20,837 nucleotides of DNA, from assembly GCA_002393835.1 (NCBI GenBank), contig DGTW01000239.1, positions 1 to 20,837 of the forward strand, written 5' to 3'. A program made the translations under genes and the position numbers. The notes below the pieces were generated by a model that saw only the letters and a program-made list of their open reading frames with translations, did not search any database and was not told the DNA's origin. Shown piece after piece: positions 8,265-14,677 of the stretch; within the stretch, counting starts at the first letter, position 1, and each line of letters opens with the position of its first letter. This DNA comes from Treponema sp. UBA4326 (GTDB lineage: Bacteria > Spirochaetota > Spirochaetia > Treponematales > Treponemataceae).

Positions 8265-8304
8265 GTAACATAACTTCATGTTACTGTTTCTTTAGATAGT
8301 AACA
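8259..8304 (+). promoter_or_regulatory. Candidate trpE promoter and overlapping operator palindrome
   Basis: TTGACA (8259-8264) and TACTGT (8282-8287) are 17 nt apart, giving a perfect -35 and a weak -10. ACAGTAACAT (8262-8271) and ATGTTACTGT (8278-8287) form a perfect 10-bp inverted repeat around AACTTC, covering the stretch from the -35 to the -10. A further half-site GTAACA lies at 8299-8304. This is the layout of a repressor operator. The regulator is not encoded in the window, and the site does not resemble the enterobacterial TrpR CTAG-core operator. Confidence 0.6.
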
Positions 8305-8307
8305 CAG

Positions 8308-8380
8308 GGGCGTTGCGGGGACTCCCGCAGAGGGGGTAGCGTAAAAGCAACGCTTTGGAGCGAGGGGGAGACTTCCCCCT
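8308..8380 (+). other. GC-rich structured leader of trpE
   Basis: Three stems can be drawn: GCGGG (8315-8319) with CCCGC (8324-8328), GCGTTGC (8310-8316) with GCAACGC (8347-8353), and GGGGGA (8364-8369) with TCCCCC (8374-8379). Two of the loops read GACT. The first two stems share bases and are partly alternative. No leader peptide with Trp codons and no T-box features were seen. The last hairpin ends just before the trpE ribosome binding site (GGAGG, 8383-8387). It may be a regulatory leader or a dispersed repeat. Confidence 0.45.
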
Positions 8381-8392
8381 TTGGAGGATTTT

Positions 8393-9871
8393 ATGTCACG
8401 AACGGATTCTATTTATTTTTCAATGCCTTGTGACCGTTACACGCCTTTTAGTCTGGCGCGAAAAATCGGGGCAACGGCAATTCTGGAAAGCGCAAGTTTT
8501 GCCCGGGGCAGGGAACGATATTCAATTCTTTTGCTGGAACCGGCATTCCGCATCGTTCAGGACGAAGAAGGTGTGGCTTTTTTGATTGACGGCCGCCGAC
8601 TTCCTTACAAGGAAAAAAATACCAGCGGTGAGACAATCGCACCTGGAAGCCGGGTTTTGCATACGCCGGATATTCTTGATGCCCTTCTTTATGTGGCCGG
8701 GCAGAATGACATGAGCGTTATTCATGACGAAGACGGAAGCGAAAGGGCAAACACCATTCCCGTTCCTACGAGCGGACTGGGCTACCTGAGCTATGAATTT
8801 TCTGCCCGCTGTGACACGATTATGATGGCTCCACAGACGGACGAACTTCATATTCCTGAGAGCGAATTTGTTACGGGGCACATTTATGTCGTCTTCGACC
8901 ACTTTACCGAAAAGCTCCACATTTTTGCCATTAACTATAACGAGCATCAGATTGATTTGGATAAGGCTGTCTCGGATTTGAAAAAACGCCTTAATGACAT
9001 GGATTTTTCTTACCTTTCAGCTCCCGAAGAGCCTTGCGAAGTCCGTACAATCACGAACCTTGAGCAGAGCGAGCGGGAATATAAGGAAAAAGTCGAGGCA
9101 ATCAAAAAGGAAATCATTGCGGGAAATCTTTTGCAGGCAGTTCCAAGCCGCCGCCTCCAGCTTGAATGTGACAATTCAGCGCTGGAGATATATAGAAGAC
9201 TTCGTGCAGTAAACCCAAGTCCCTATCTTTTCTACATTGATTTTGGCGATATGCAGCTGATTGGCTCAAGCCCGGAAAGTCTGGTGCGTGTGCGTGAGGG
9301 CGTGGCTTCAATCAGGCCAATCGCAGGAACCCGCCGCCGGGGAAAGAACAATGCCGAAGACGAGGCCCTGAAGGCAGAGCTTTTGAACGACGGAAAGGAG
9401 AGGGCGGAGCACCTCATGCTGGTAGACCTTGCCCGAAACGACCTGGGGCGGGTTTGTGCCAACGGAAGCGTTGAAGTTACCCGCTTTATGGAAGTCGAGA
9501 AATTCAGTCATGTAATGCACATAGTAAGCGATGTTCAGGGAAAAGTTGCCCCGGGCTTTAAGCCCATTCAGGTTTTACGGGCGGCCTTCCCGGCAGGAAC
9601 GGTTTCTGGAGCACCAAAAATCAGCGCGATTCAGATTTTAAGCCGGCTTGAAAAGACAAAGCGTCGTTTCTATGCGGGTGCCGTGGGCTACATTCAGTCA
9701 AACGGAGATTTGGATTTCTGTATCGCAATCCGTTGTGCCCTCAAGCAGGGGAAGGTCTGGAGCCTTCAGGCTGGCGGCGGAATCGTGTACGACTCAAATG
9801 CCGACCGGGAATGGGAAGAGACAAATGAAAAGCTGGGTGCTCTCAGGTCAGTTTTTGAAGTTAGGAATTAG
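8393..9871 (+). CDS. trpE: Anthranilate synthase component I
   Basis: TrpE converts chorismate to anthranilate using ammonia supplied by the TrpG domain. The ATG at 8393 is preceded by GGAGG with 5-nt spacing, which favours it over the in-frame TTG at 8381; the product is then 492 residues. Visible motifs include ILESASFARGRERYS (30-44), the N-terminal segment containing the LES element linked to Trp feedback inhibition in other TrpE proteins, LIGSSPESLVR (289-299), PIAGTRRRG (309-317), DLARNDLGRV (345-354), PAGTVSGAPKI (400-410) and LQAGGGIVYDS (458-468). All are typical of the chorismate-utilising fold. The last codons (Val-Arg-Asn-stop) are made from a copy of the heptamer repeated downstream. 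It is likely co-transcribed with trpGD, 218 nt away. Confidence 0.96.
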   Translation: MSRTDSIYFSMPCDRYTPFSLARKIGATAILESASFARGRERYSILLLEPAFRIVQDEEGVAFLIDGRRLPYKEKNTSGETIAPGSRVLHTPDILDALLYVAGQNDMSVIHDEDGSERANTIPVPTSGLGYLSYEFSARCDTIMMAPQTDELHIPESEFVTGHIYVVFDHFTEKLHIFAINYNEHQIDLDKAVSDLKKRLNDMDFSYLSAPEEPCEVRTITNLEQSEREYKEKVEAIKKEIIAGNLLQAVPSRRLQLECDNSALEIYRRLRAVNPSPYLFYIDFGDMQLIGSSPESLVRVREGVASIRPIAGTRRRGKNNAEDEALKAELLNDGKERAEHLMLVDLARNDLGRVCANGSVEVTRFMEVEKFSHVMHIVSDVQGKVAPGFKPIQVLRAAFPAGTVSGAPKISAIQILSRLEKTKRRFYAGAVGYIQSNGDLDFCIAIRCALKQGKVWSLQAGGGIVYDSNADREWEETNEKLGALRSVFEVRN

Positions 9872-9950
9872 AAGTTAGGAGTTAGGAGTTAGGAGTTAGG
9901 AGTTAGGAGTTAGGAGTTAGGAGTTAGGAGTTAGGAGTTAGGAGTTAGGA
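9860..9950 (+). repeat. Heptanucleotide tandem repeat (GTTAGGA)x11 at the trpE stop
   Basis: Eleven perfect copies of GTTAGGA run from 9874 to 9950. One more copy, split off by ATTAGAA, lies at 9860-9866 inside the end of trpE. The array starts two bases after the trpE stop and lies between trpE and trpGD. The 7-bp unit and perfect copies suggest recent slippage expansion; copy number is likely to vary between isolates. Confidence 0.97.
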
Positions 9951-9953
9951 ATT

Positions 9954-10067
9954 GGGCGTTCCCGCCATGGGTGGCGGTCGGGCTTTTCGCACTTTCGCTG
10001 TCGCTCCATACCGCCGCAGGCTTTGCCTGCTCTGGTACTGCTTCGCAGGTGCTGCAATCCCTAACGC
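9954..10067. repeat. Candidate dispersed palindromic element between trpE and trpGD
   Basis: The stretch begins GGGCGTT and ends AACGC, so GCGTT and AACGC form short terminal inverted repeats. It contains a perfect GCAGGC-TTT-GCCTGC hairpin (10016-10030) and CCGCC...GGCGG near its left end (9962-9976). It has no open frame of interest. The same terminal bases bound the leader upstream of trpE (8308-8353). Whether it is a genome-wide repeat cannot be told from the window. Confidence 0.5.
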
Positions 10068-10076
10068 AAAATAAAC

Positions 10077-10082
10077 AGGAGG
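10077..10082 (+). promoter_or_regulatory. Ribosome binding site of trpGD
   Basis: A full AGGAGG lies 7 nt upstream of the ATG at 10090, one of the strongest Shine-Dalgarno sequences in the window. It confirms the start of the fused gene. Confidence 0.85.
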
Positions 10083-10089
10083 AAAAATC

Positions 10090-11715
10090 ATGATTGCATT
10101 TATCGATAACAAAGACAGTTTTACATTCAATATCGTTCAGAGTTTGGAGCGGGTTTCTGGCAGCAAGGTTTGCGTTTTCCGCTCGGAGGAAGCCAGCATA
10201 GCTGACATTGAAGAGGCTAAACCAAGCCACATCATCGTGGGACCGGGGCCTGGAACTCCAGCCGAAGCAGGCATTTCAATCGAGGCAATCCGCCATTTTG
10301 CCGGAAAATTGCCTATTCTTGGAATCTGTTTGGGCCACCAGGCGATAGGGGCTGCTTTCGGGGCAAAAATCGTGGGGGCAAAGTACATCCGCCACGGAAT
10401 CGTTGAGGAAATCAAGACAGACGGCAGGGGAATCTTCCGCAATATCGGGCTCAAAGGCTCTTTTACCCGCTACCATTCCCTCGTGGTTGACGAAAGCACT
10501 TTGCCTGAAGAATTTGAAGTCTCTGCCCGGGCAAAAGACGGCGACATCATGGGAATCCGCCACAAGGAGCTTGTAATCGAGGGCGTTCAGTTCCACCCGG
10601 AATCAATCGCCAGCGAAAAAGGTGACGCTCTTTTCAAGGCCTTCCTCAACTACAGCCGGGAAAACATTTCATCAGTTTTGATTTTGAATCAGCTGATTGA
10701 CAAAAAAGAGCCTCTTTCCAGGGAGCAGACGGCAAGCTTTATCTCCGAGCTTACTGACGGCACCATGGACGAAAAAGTTGCTTCTTCCGTGCTTACTGCA
10801 ATGGCTGCCCGTGGCTTGCCTACGGCCGAAGAAATGGGCGGTGCTGCTGAAGTCATGCTCAAAAAGAAGACAGCCTTCCCTCTTGAAAAGGCAGGACTGG
10901 CTGAAATCGTCGGAACGGGTGGCGATGGCAAGGGCAGCTTCAATATTTCTTCGATGTCGGCTCTCGTGGCTTCAAGCTGCGGTCAGGTAATGGCTAAGCA
11001 CGGAAACAGGGCTGTCTCATCAAAATCTGGGGCGGCTGACTTCTTCGAGGCTCTGGGAATCAACATCATGGCGAAGCCTGAGAAAACGGCCGAGCTTATC
11101 AAAAAAACGGGATTCGGCTTCCTTATGGCGCCGGTCTATCACTCTGCAATGAGATTTGCGGCTCCCATCCGAAAGGCCCTTGGAATCAAGACGATTTTCA
11201 ACGTGCTTGGGCCTCTACTGAATCCTGCCAACGCTGAGTACGAAGTGCTTGGAGTCTATTCAAAAGACCTGCTCAAAGATTACGCCCATGCGGCAAAATC
11301 ACTGGGAGCAAAGCGGGTCATGGTCGTCAATTCTGAGGACGGCTACGACGAGATTTCCCCATGCGCAAAGACTCATGTTTATCAGATTGATGAAAAAGGC
11401 AACGAAAACCAGTATGTAATTGACCCGGCAACTTTCGGAATTTCAGACGCTGACGAAAACGAGCTTTACGGCGGAAACGGAAGCGACAACGCAAAGCTGG
11501 CCATGGAAGTCCTGAATGGAGCTGGCCGACGAACAATCCGCTACGCCGTGGGACTGAATGCGGCTGCCGTCCTCTACCTTGGTGGAAAAGTGCGCACCCT
11601 CAAAGACGGCTATGCGATGGCACTGGAAGCAATCGACTCAGGAAAGACACTGGCAAAGCTCAAGGAAATTCAATCTGTCAGTAAGCAGCTGAATCCACAG
11701 CAGGATGTTGCGTAA
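10090..11715 (+). CDS. trpGD: Fused anthranilate synthase component II / anthranilate phosphoribosyltransferase (TrpGD)
   Basis: The 541-residue protein combines the glutamine amidotransferase that feeds ammonia to TrpE (residues 1 to about 190) with the enzyme that joins anthranilate to PRPP (about 196-541). The TrpG part has GPGPGTP (51-57), the nucleophile in LGICLGHQ (Cys80) and FHPES (His169, Glu171). The TrpD part has GTGGDG (275-280), FNISSMSA (284-291), KHGNR (303-307), SKSGAADFFEALG and RKALGIKTIFNVLGPLLNP. Both active sites look complete. The fusion is also known in enterobacteria. No trpC, trpF, trpB or trpA follows; the downstream gene has its own promoter, so the remaining pathway genes must lie elsewhere or be absent. 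Confidence 0.96.
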   Translation: MIAFIDNKDSFTFNIVQSLERVSGSKVCVFRSEEASIADIEEAKPSHIIVGPGPGTPAEAGISIEAIRHFAGKLPILGICLGHQAIGAAFGAKIVGAKYIRHGIVEEIKTDGRGIFRNIGLKGSFTRYHSLVVDESTLPEEFEVSARAKDGDIMGIRHKELVIEGVQFHPESIASEKGDALFKAFLNYSRENISSVLILNQLIDKKEPLSREQTASFISELTDGTMDEKVASSVLTAMAARGLPTAEEMGGAAEVMLKKKTAFPLEKAGLAEIVGTGGDGKGSFNISSMSALVASSCGQVMAKHGNRAVSSKSGAADFFEALGINIMAKPEKTAELIKKTGFGFLMAPVYHSAMRFAAPIRKALGIKTIFNVLGPLLNPANAEYEVLGVYSKDLLKDYAHAAKSLGAKRVMVVNSEDGYDEISPCAKTHVYQIDEKGNENQYVIDPATFGISDADENELYGGNGSDNAKLAMEVLNGAGRRTIRYAVGLNAAAVLYLGGKVRTLKDGYAMALEAIDSGKTLAKLKEIQSVSKQLNPQQDVA

Positions 11716-11724
11716 AAGCAAAGA

Positions 11725-11789
11725 GAGAATTTTTCTGAAAGAAAAATTCTCGTACGAATCCGAAAATCCACGGATGGATTTTCGGTTCG
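11725..11789. repeat. Tandem hairpins downstream of trpGD
   Basis: GAGAATTTTTC (11725-11735) pairs with GAAAAATTCTC (11741-11751). CGAATCCGAAAATCC (11755-11769) pairs with GGATTTTCGGTTCG (11776-11789) with one bulged T. There is no T-rich tail after either stem, so a classical intrinsic terminator is not evident, though transcription could still end here. The twin AT-rich hairpin style recalls 8192-8247. Confidence 0.65.
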
Positions 11790-11842
11790 AGAGATACAAA
11801 CTGTGAGCGAGGAATTGAGCGCATAAAAATCTACTCTGCATG

Positions 11843-11870
11843 TTGATTTTTTGAAAAATCCGCTTATAAT
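11843..11870 (+). promoter_or_regulatory. Promoter of the DUF234-type ATPase gene
   Basis: TTGATT (11843-11848) and a perfect TATAAT (11865-11870) are 16 nt apart. Transcription would start near 11877, giving a leader of about 80 nt that contains the 15-nt periodic repeat. Confidence 0.7.
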
Positions 11871-11880
11871 CTTAATTAGC

Positions 11881-11940
11881 CGAAGTGTATTTTACCCAAA
11901 TTGATTTGGGCGAAATGTATTTCGGTGAAGTTGATTTCGG
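11881..11940 (+). repeat. 15-nt periodic repeat in the ATPase leader
   Basis: Four 15-nt units follow one another: CGAAGTGTATTTTAC, CCAAATTGATTTGGG, CGAAATGTATTTCGG and TGAAGTTGATTTCGG. Taken as two 30-nt units they match at 22 of 30 positions. In the downstream gene's frame they read VYFTQ-IDLGE-MYFGE-VDFGK, a pentapeptide-repeat-like pattern. This part is probably untranslated, because the better start lies at 11957. Confidence 0.75.
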
Positions 11941-11956
11941 TAAAGCGAGGGTTATC

Positions 11957-13342
11957 ATGCAGTATATTTTCAGGGGAAGGGCGACCGAGCTTAAGGTTCT
12001 GGATAATAAGTTCAAAAAAAACTCATTCGTTATGGCAATTCTCTATGGCAGACGGAGAATTGGTAAAACCCGCTTAGTCAATAAATTCATAAGCGAACAC
12101 GATTGCAAAAGCATTTCTTTCACGGCAGTTGAGCGTGGTGAATCGGAATTATTGTCAATGCTAACGGAATCCGTGCTTGCATCTGTTGCGCCGGAACTTC
12201 TTGGGCAAATCAACTTCAATTCTTTTGAAAAACTGTTCGATTTTATCGGAAAACAGGCGGAAAAAGAACGAATCATTTTTTTTATTGACGAATATCCTTA
12301 TCTTGCAAAAGAATGTCCGTATATTCAGTCCGTATTGCAAAAAGAAATCGACACAAACTGGAAGAACGGAAATCTCTTTTTTATTATATGCGGCTCACTC
12401 GTAAGTTTTATGAAAGATGAAGTTCTTGCAGAGTCCGCTCCCCTGCATGGACGAAGTGATTTAGAAATGAAACTGCGCCCCTTCAATTATCTGGAAACCG
12501 CCCAATTTTTGGAATCCTACACGAATGAAGAAAAGGCTGTCTGTTACGGACTTACCAACGGAGTCGCAAAATATATAGAACAATTCGACACAAAACTTTC
12601 CCTCGAAGAAAACATCATCAATCAGTTTTATTCAATAGGCGGATATTTTTCAGAAGAACAGATTAAGACCGTAATCACAAATGAAAAGCAGAATCCAGCT
12701 TTATACAATTCAATAATTTCAGCAGTCGCAACGGGGCACACAAAAAACAATGAAATCGCAGGCTTTGTTGGCGCAGACGACATCACATATCCATTGAAAG
12801 TTCTTACAAATGCCGAAATCCTCGAAAGAAGAGTGTCAAAAAAGCCCTATTATGTTCTAAATGATTCTATGCTTGAATTCTGGTTTCGTTATGTGAATAG
12901 GGCGACAAGTCTTATAAACGCAGAAAAAGGTGCAGCTTACTATCATTCGATGGTAAAGAATCATCTGCACGACTTTATGGGAAAAATCTTTGAGAAAATG
13001 GCAAAGGAATACCTCTTGATTCACGCTGGAGCAGATGGTTTTCCGCTTCTCACTGAAATCACTGATTATCAGGCAACGGTAATTGATGAAGATAAAAAGC
13101 CCCGCCAAATAGAAATAGATTTGCTCGGAAAAAATGCAAAAGACATAATTCTTGTCGGAGAATGTAAATTCAAGAACACCGAGTTTGATAAGGCTGAATA
13201 TGAAAAGCTGCTCGAAAAAATAAAATATCTGCCTGTCTCAAATCCTTTAATTTGTATATTCTCACTAAGCGGATTTTCAGATTATGTGAAAGAAAATGCT
13301 CAGGGATGTAAGCTGGTTGGCATTGATGAAATGTACGAGTGA
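11957..13342 (+). CDS. AAA ATPase with DUF234/nuclease-like C-terminal domain
   Basis: The 461-residue protein belongs to the archaeal-type ATPase family (ATPase_2 with DUF234). Walker A is GRRRIGKT (31-38), Walker B is IIFFIDE (106-112) and a sensor-like CGSLVSFM follows (about 145-152). The C-terminal part has a helix-rich linker with LEFWFRYVNR, typical of DUF234, and a PD-(D/E)xK-like pattern: EID (386-388) and VGECK (400-404, Glu402-x-Lys404). The ATG at 11957 has GAGGG 5 nt upstream. The frame is open back to a GTG at 11885, but that would add only the repeat-encoded segment. The gene has its own promoter. The role of these ATPases is not established; defence, DNA processing or a selfish cassette are possibilities. 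Confidence 0.85.
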   Translation: MQYIFRGRATELKVLDNKFKKNSFVMAILYGRRRIGKTRLVNKFISEHDCKSISFTAVERGESELLSMLTESVLASVAPELLGQINFNSFEKLFDFIGKQAEKERIIFFIDEYPYLAKECPYIQSVLQKEIDTNWKNGNLFFIICGSLVSFMKDEVLAESAPLHGRSDLEMKLRPFNYLETAQFLESYTNEEKAVCYGLTNGVAKYIEQFDTKLSLEENIINQFYSIGGYFSEEQIKTVITNEKQNPALYNSIISAVATGHTKNNEIAGFVGADDITYPLKVLTNAEILERRVSKKPYYVLNDSMLEFWFRYVNRATSLINAEKGAAYYHSMVKNHLHDFMGKIFEKMAKEYLLIHAGADGFPLLTEITDYQATVIDEDKKPRQIEIDLLGKNAKDIILVGECKFKNTEFDKAEYEKLLEKIKYLPVSNPLICIFSLSGFSDYVKENAQGCKLVGIDEMYE

Positions 13343-13361
13343 AAAATTAGGGCTGGTTTTT

Positions 13362-13520
13362 CTACATCAGCCTTACATCAAAAGAAAAATCATGCACGCT
13401 CACGACCTGGACATCCTTGTAATCCTTGTGAAGGGGATTCAAAATTACATTGCAGTCATGCTCATATTCATAAGGAAGAATAACGGAAGGCACTTTTAAC
13501 AAGAGGCCTTCTTTTTGTTT
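13362..13520 (-). pseudogene. C-terminal remnant of a RES-domain toxin gene
   Basis: On the minus strand the frame ending at TAG (complement of 13362-13364) reads EGLLLKVPSVILPYE, then CNVILNPLHKDYKDV, and ends HDFSFDVRLM. This matches the C-terminus of RES-domain proteins (NAD+-degrading toxins): L.vPSaivP.e.N.liNP.HpdF followed by f.fD.Rl. Only about 50 codons remain. The catalytic Arg, Glu and Ser of the RES fold, which lie upstream, are missing. The frame runs straight into the kinase gene's stop at 13528. A TTG with AGAAGG 4 nt upstream could in principle start a 46-residue peptide. No Xre-type antitoxin gene is adjacent. Confidence 0.7.
13486..13516 (+). terminator. Possible terminator downstream of the DUF234-type ATPase gene
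   Basis: GAAGGC (13486-13491) pairs with GCCTTC (13506-13511) around a 14-nt loop and is followed by TTTTT. The 6-bp stem is short and the loop long, and the sequence overlaps the RES remnant on the other strand, so this is only a candidate. Confidence 0.4.
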
Positions 13521-13527
13521 CCTGCAA

Positions 13528-14592
13528 TCAATAAGGAATAGTCACCGTGACCTGGCAGCCTTCATCGGGGGCAGAGTTGAAAACGACCTTGCCGCCAAGA
13601 CTTTCTGCCCGGCGCTGGATGTTTTTCAGGCCGAAATGCTTTTTCTTTTTGAGGGCGCTTTTTAGGTCAAAGCCCGCGCCGTCATCGGAGACGATAATCT
13701 TGAAACGTTTTTCGTCCAGCGTTCTGACCAGCAGGCTCACGCTTTCAGCGCCTGAGTGCTTTACGGCGTTTCCAAGGACTTCCTGCACGATTCTGTAAAT
13801 GTTCAGGTTCTTGTCCTTGGAGAAATTTATAAAGTCCTGATTCTTTCTCACTTCGTCCTGAATAAAAAAGATGATTTCGACCCCGCTCTGTTTTTTCAGG
13901 ATGTCGCAGAGGGAAATGAGGGCCTCGTAAAGACCTTCGTTCAAGTCGGATGGAGTAAGGGCGTAGCAGGAGTTCCGCACATCAGAAGCGATTTTCTGGC
14001 AGAGGGTAATAGATTCTTCTTCTTTTAGCTGAAACTGCAGGACCCGCAAATCCTGGCAGACCGTGTCGTGAAGCTCGTTGGAAATGCGCTCCCGCTCTGC
14101 TTCCTGAGTCTGAATCATCTGGGCGGTAAAGGCAAGGTTTTCCTTACGGCTTTTGGAAGTGACAAGATAGAGGACAAGGAAAATGAGCGACATGAGCAGG
14201 GCAAGAACGATTACAAGAATCAGGATTCTGTAGGAATAATAAACCTGGTCGAGCTGAAAGCGCACGAGATTTTTCTGAAGGATTTCCCAGCTTCGCACAT
14301 TGTCGGAAATCTTTTCCCTGTCGCCGGCTTTTATTCCCTCAAGAATGTTTTCGTGGATGACCTTTGCCTCTGGAAAATAGTAGACGATGGTGTCGGAGGG
14401 AGCTGCCTTTTCAACTTCGACAGAGAATTCTTCAAAAAGCTTTTCTGACTTGTCTTGCTCAGAGCCTTCATATTCAAGCCATTTTTGCGTAATGGCTTCA
14501 GGCGTAAGATTTTCTGACTGTTTTTTCGCCTCGTGGGGAAAAGCCTGAAAAATAAAAAGAAGAGAGAACAGGAGGACTGCGAAAAGTTTCAT
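13528..14592 (-). CDS. Sensor histidine kinase, NarL/DegS (HisKA_3) type
   Basis: From the ATG at 14592 the product has 354 residues: a cleavable or anchoring signal segment (1-19), an extracytoplasmic region of about 100 residues without a recognised domain, a transmembrane helix (about 119-144), a HisKA_3 dimerisation region with phospho-acceptor His175 in ERISNELHDTVCQDL, and a HATPase_c domain with the N-box (QEVLGNAVKHS, Asn275), DDGAGFD (303-309) and HFGLKNIQRRAESLGG. This class phosphorylates LuxR-type regulators; the regulator encoded at 16669-17271 is the obvious partner, though two genes on the other strand lie between. An in-frame TTG at 14619 lies upstream, but ATG 14592 follows a good promoter and gives a clean signal sequence. 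Confidence 0.92.
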   Translation of the reverse strand: MKLFAVLLFSLLFIFQAFPHEAKKQSENLTPEAITQKWLEYEGSEQDKSEKLFEEFSVEVEKAAPSDTIVYYFPEAKVIHENILEGIKAGDREKISDNVRSWEILQKNLVRFQLDQVYYSYRILILVIVLALLMSLIFLVLYLVTSKSRKENLAFTAQMIQTQEAERERISNELHDTVCQDLRVLQFQLKEEESITLCQKIASDVRNSCYALTPSDLNEGLYEALISLCDILKKQSGVEIIFFIQDEVRKNQDFINFSKDKNLNIYRIVQEVLGNAVKHSGAESVSLLVRTLDEKRFKIIVSDDGAGFDLKSALKKKKHFGLKNIQRRAESLGGKVVFNSAPDEGCQVTVTIPY

Positions 14593-14598
14593 CTGTCT

Positions 14599-14627
14599 AC
14601 TATAGCTGGAAAATGCCAAAATTTCAA
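14599..14627 (-). promoter_or_regulatory. Promoter of the histidine kinase gene, predicted leaderless
   Basis: On the minus strand TTGAAA (complement of 14622-14627) and TATAGT (complement of 14599-14604) are exactly 17 nt apart. The -10 ends 6 nt before the ATG and no Shine-Dalgarno is present, so the transcript would begin at or next to the start codon. Confidence 0.68.
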
Positions 14628-14641
14628 TTTTGCGCTCCGGT

Positions 14642-14671
14642 CTGACAGGATTTCAAGAAATATGGTAGAAT
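14642..14671 (+). promoter_or_regulatory. Promoter of the membrane protein gene, predicted leaderless
   Basis: CTGACA (14642-14647) and TAGAAT (14666-14671) are 18 nt apart. The -10 ends 6 nt before the ATG at 14678. This promoter and the kinase promoter are back to back in an 85-nt gap. Confidence 0.62.
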
Positions 14672-14677
14672 TAGGGT

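Noticed and set aside
8381..8392. TTG start for trpE, four codons upstream of ATG 8393
   Set aside because: The GGAGG ribosome binding site lies inside this extension, with correct spacing only for ATG 8393.
8300..8392. Trp attenuator or T-box leader before trpE
   Set aside because: There is no short ORF with clustered Trp codons, no T-box sequence, and no terminator tail; only generic hairpins can be shown.
9874..9950. Repeat array as a possible CRISPR
   Set aside because: The units are contiguous 7-mers without spacers, and no cas gene is present.
11885..11956. GTG 11885 as the start of the DUF234-type ATPase
   Set aside because: ATG 11957 has a well-placed GAGGG, and the extension consists only of the 15-nt repeat.
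13391..13499. Short plus-strand ORF beginning MHAHDLDILVIL
   Set aside because: It is antisense to the RES remnant, whose minus-strand translation is clearly protein-like, and it has no ribosome binding site.
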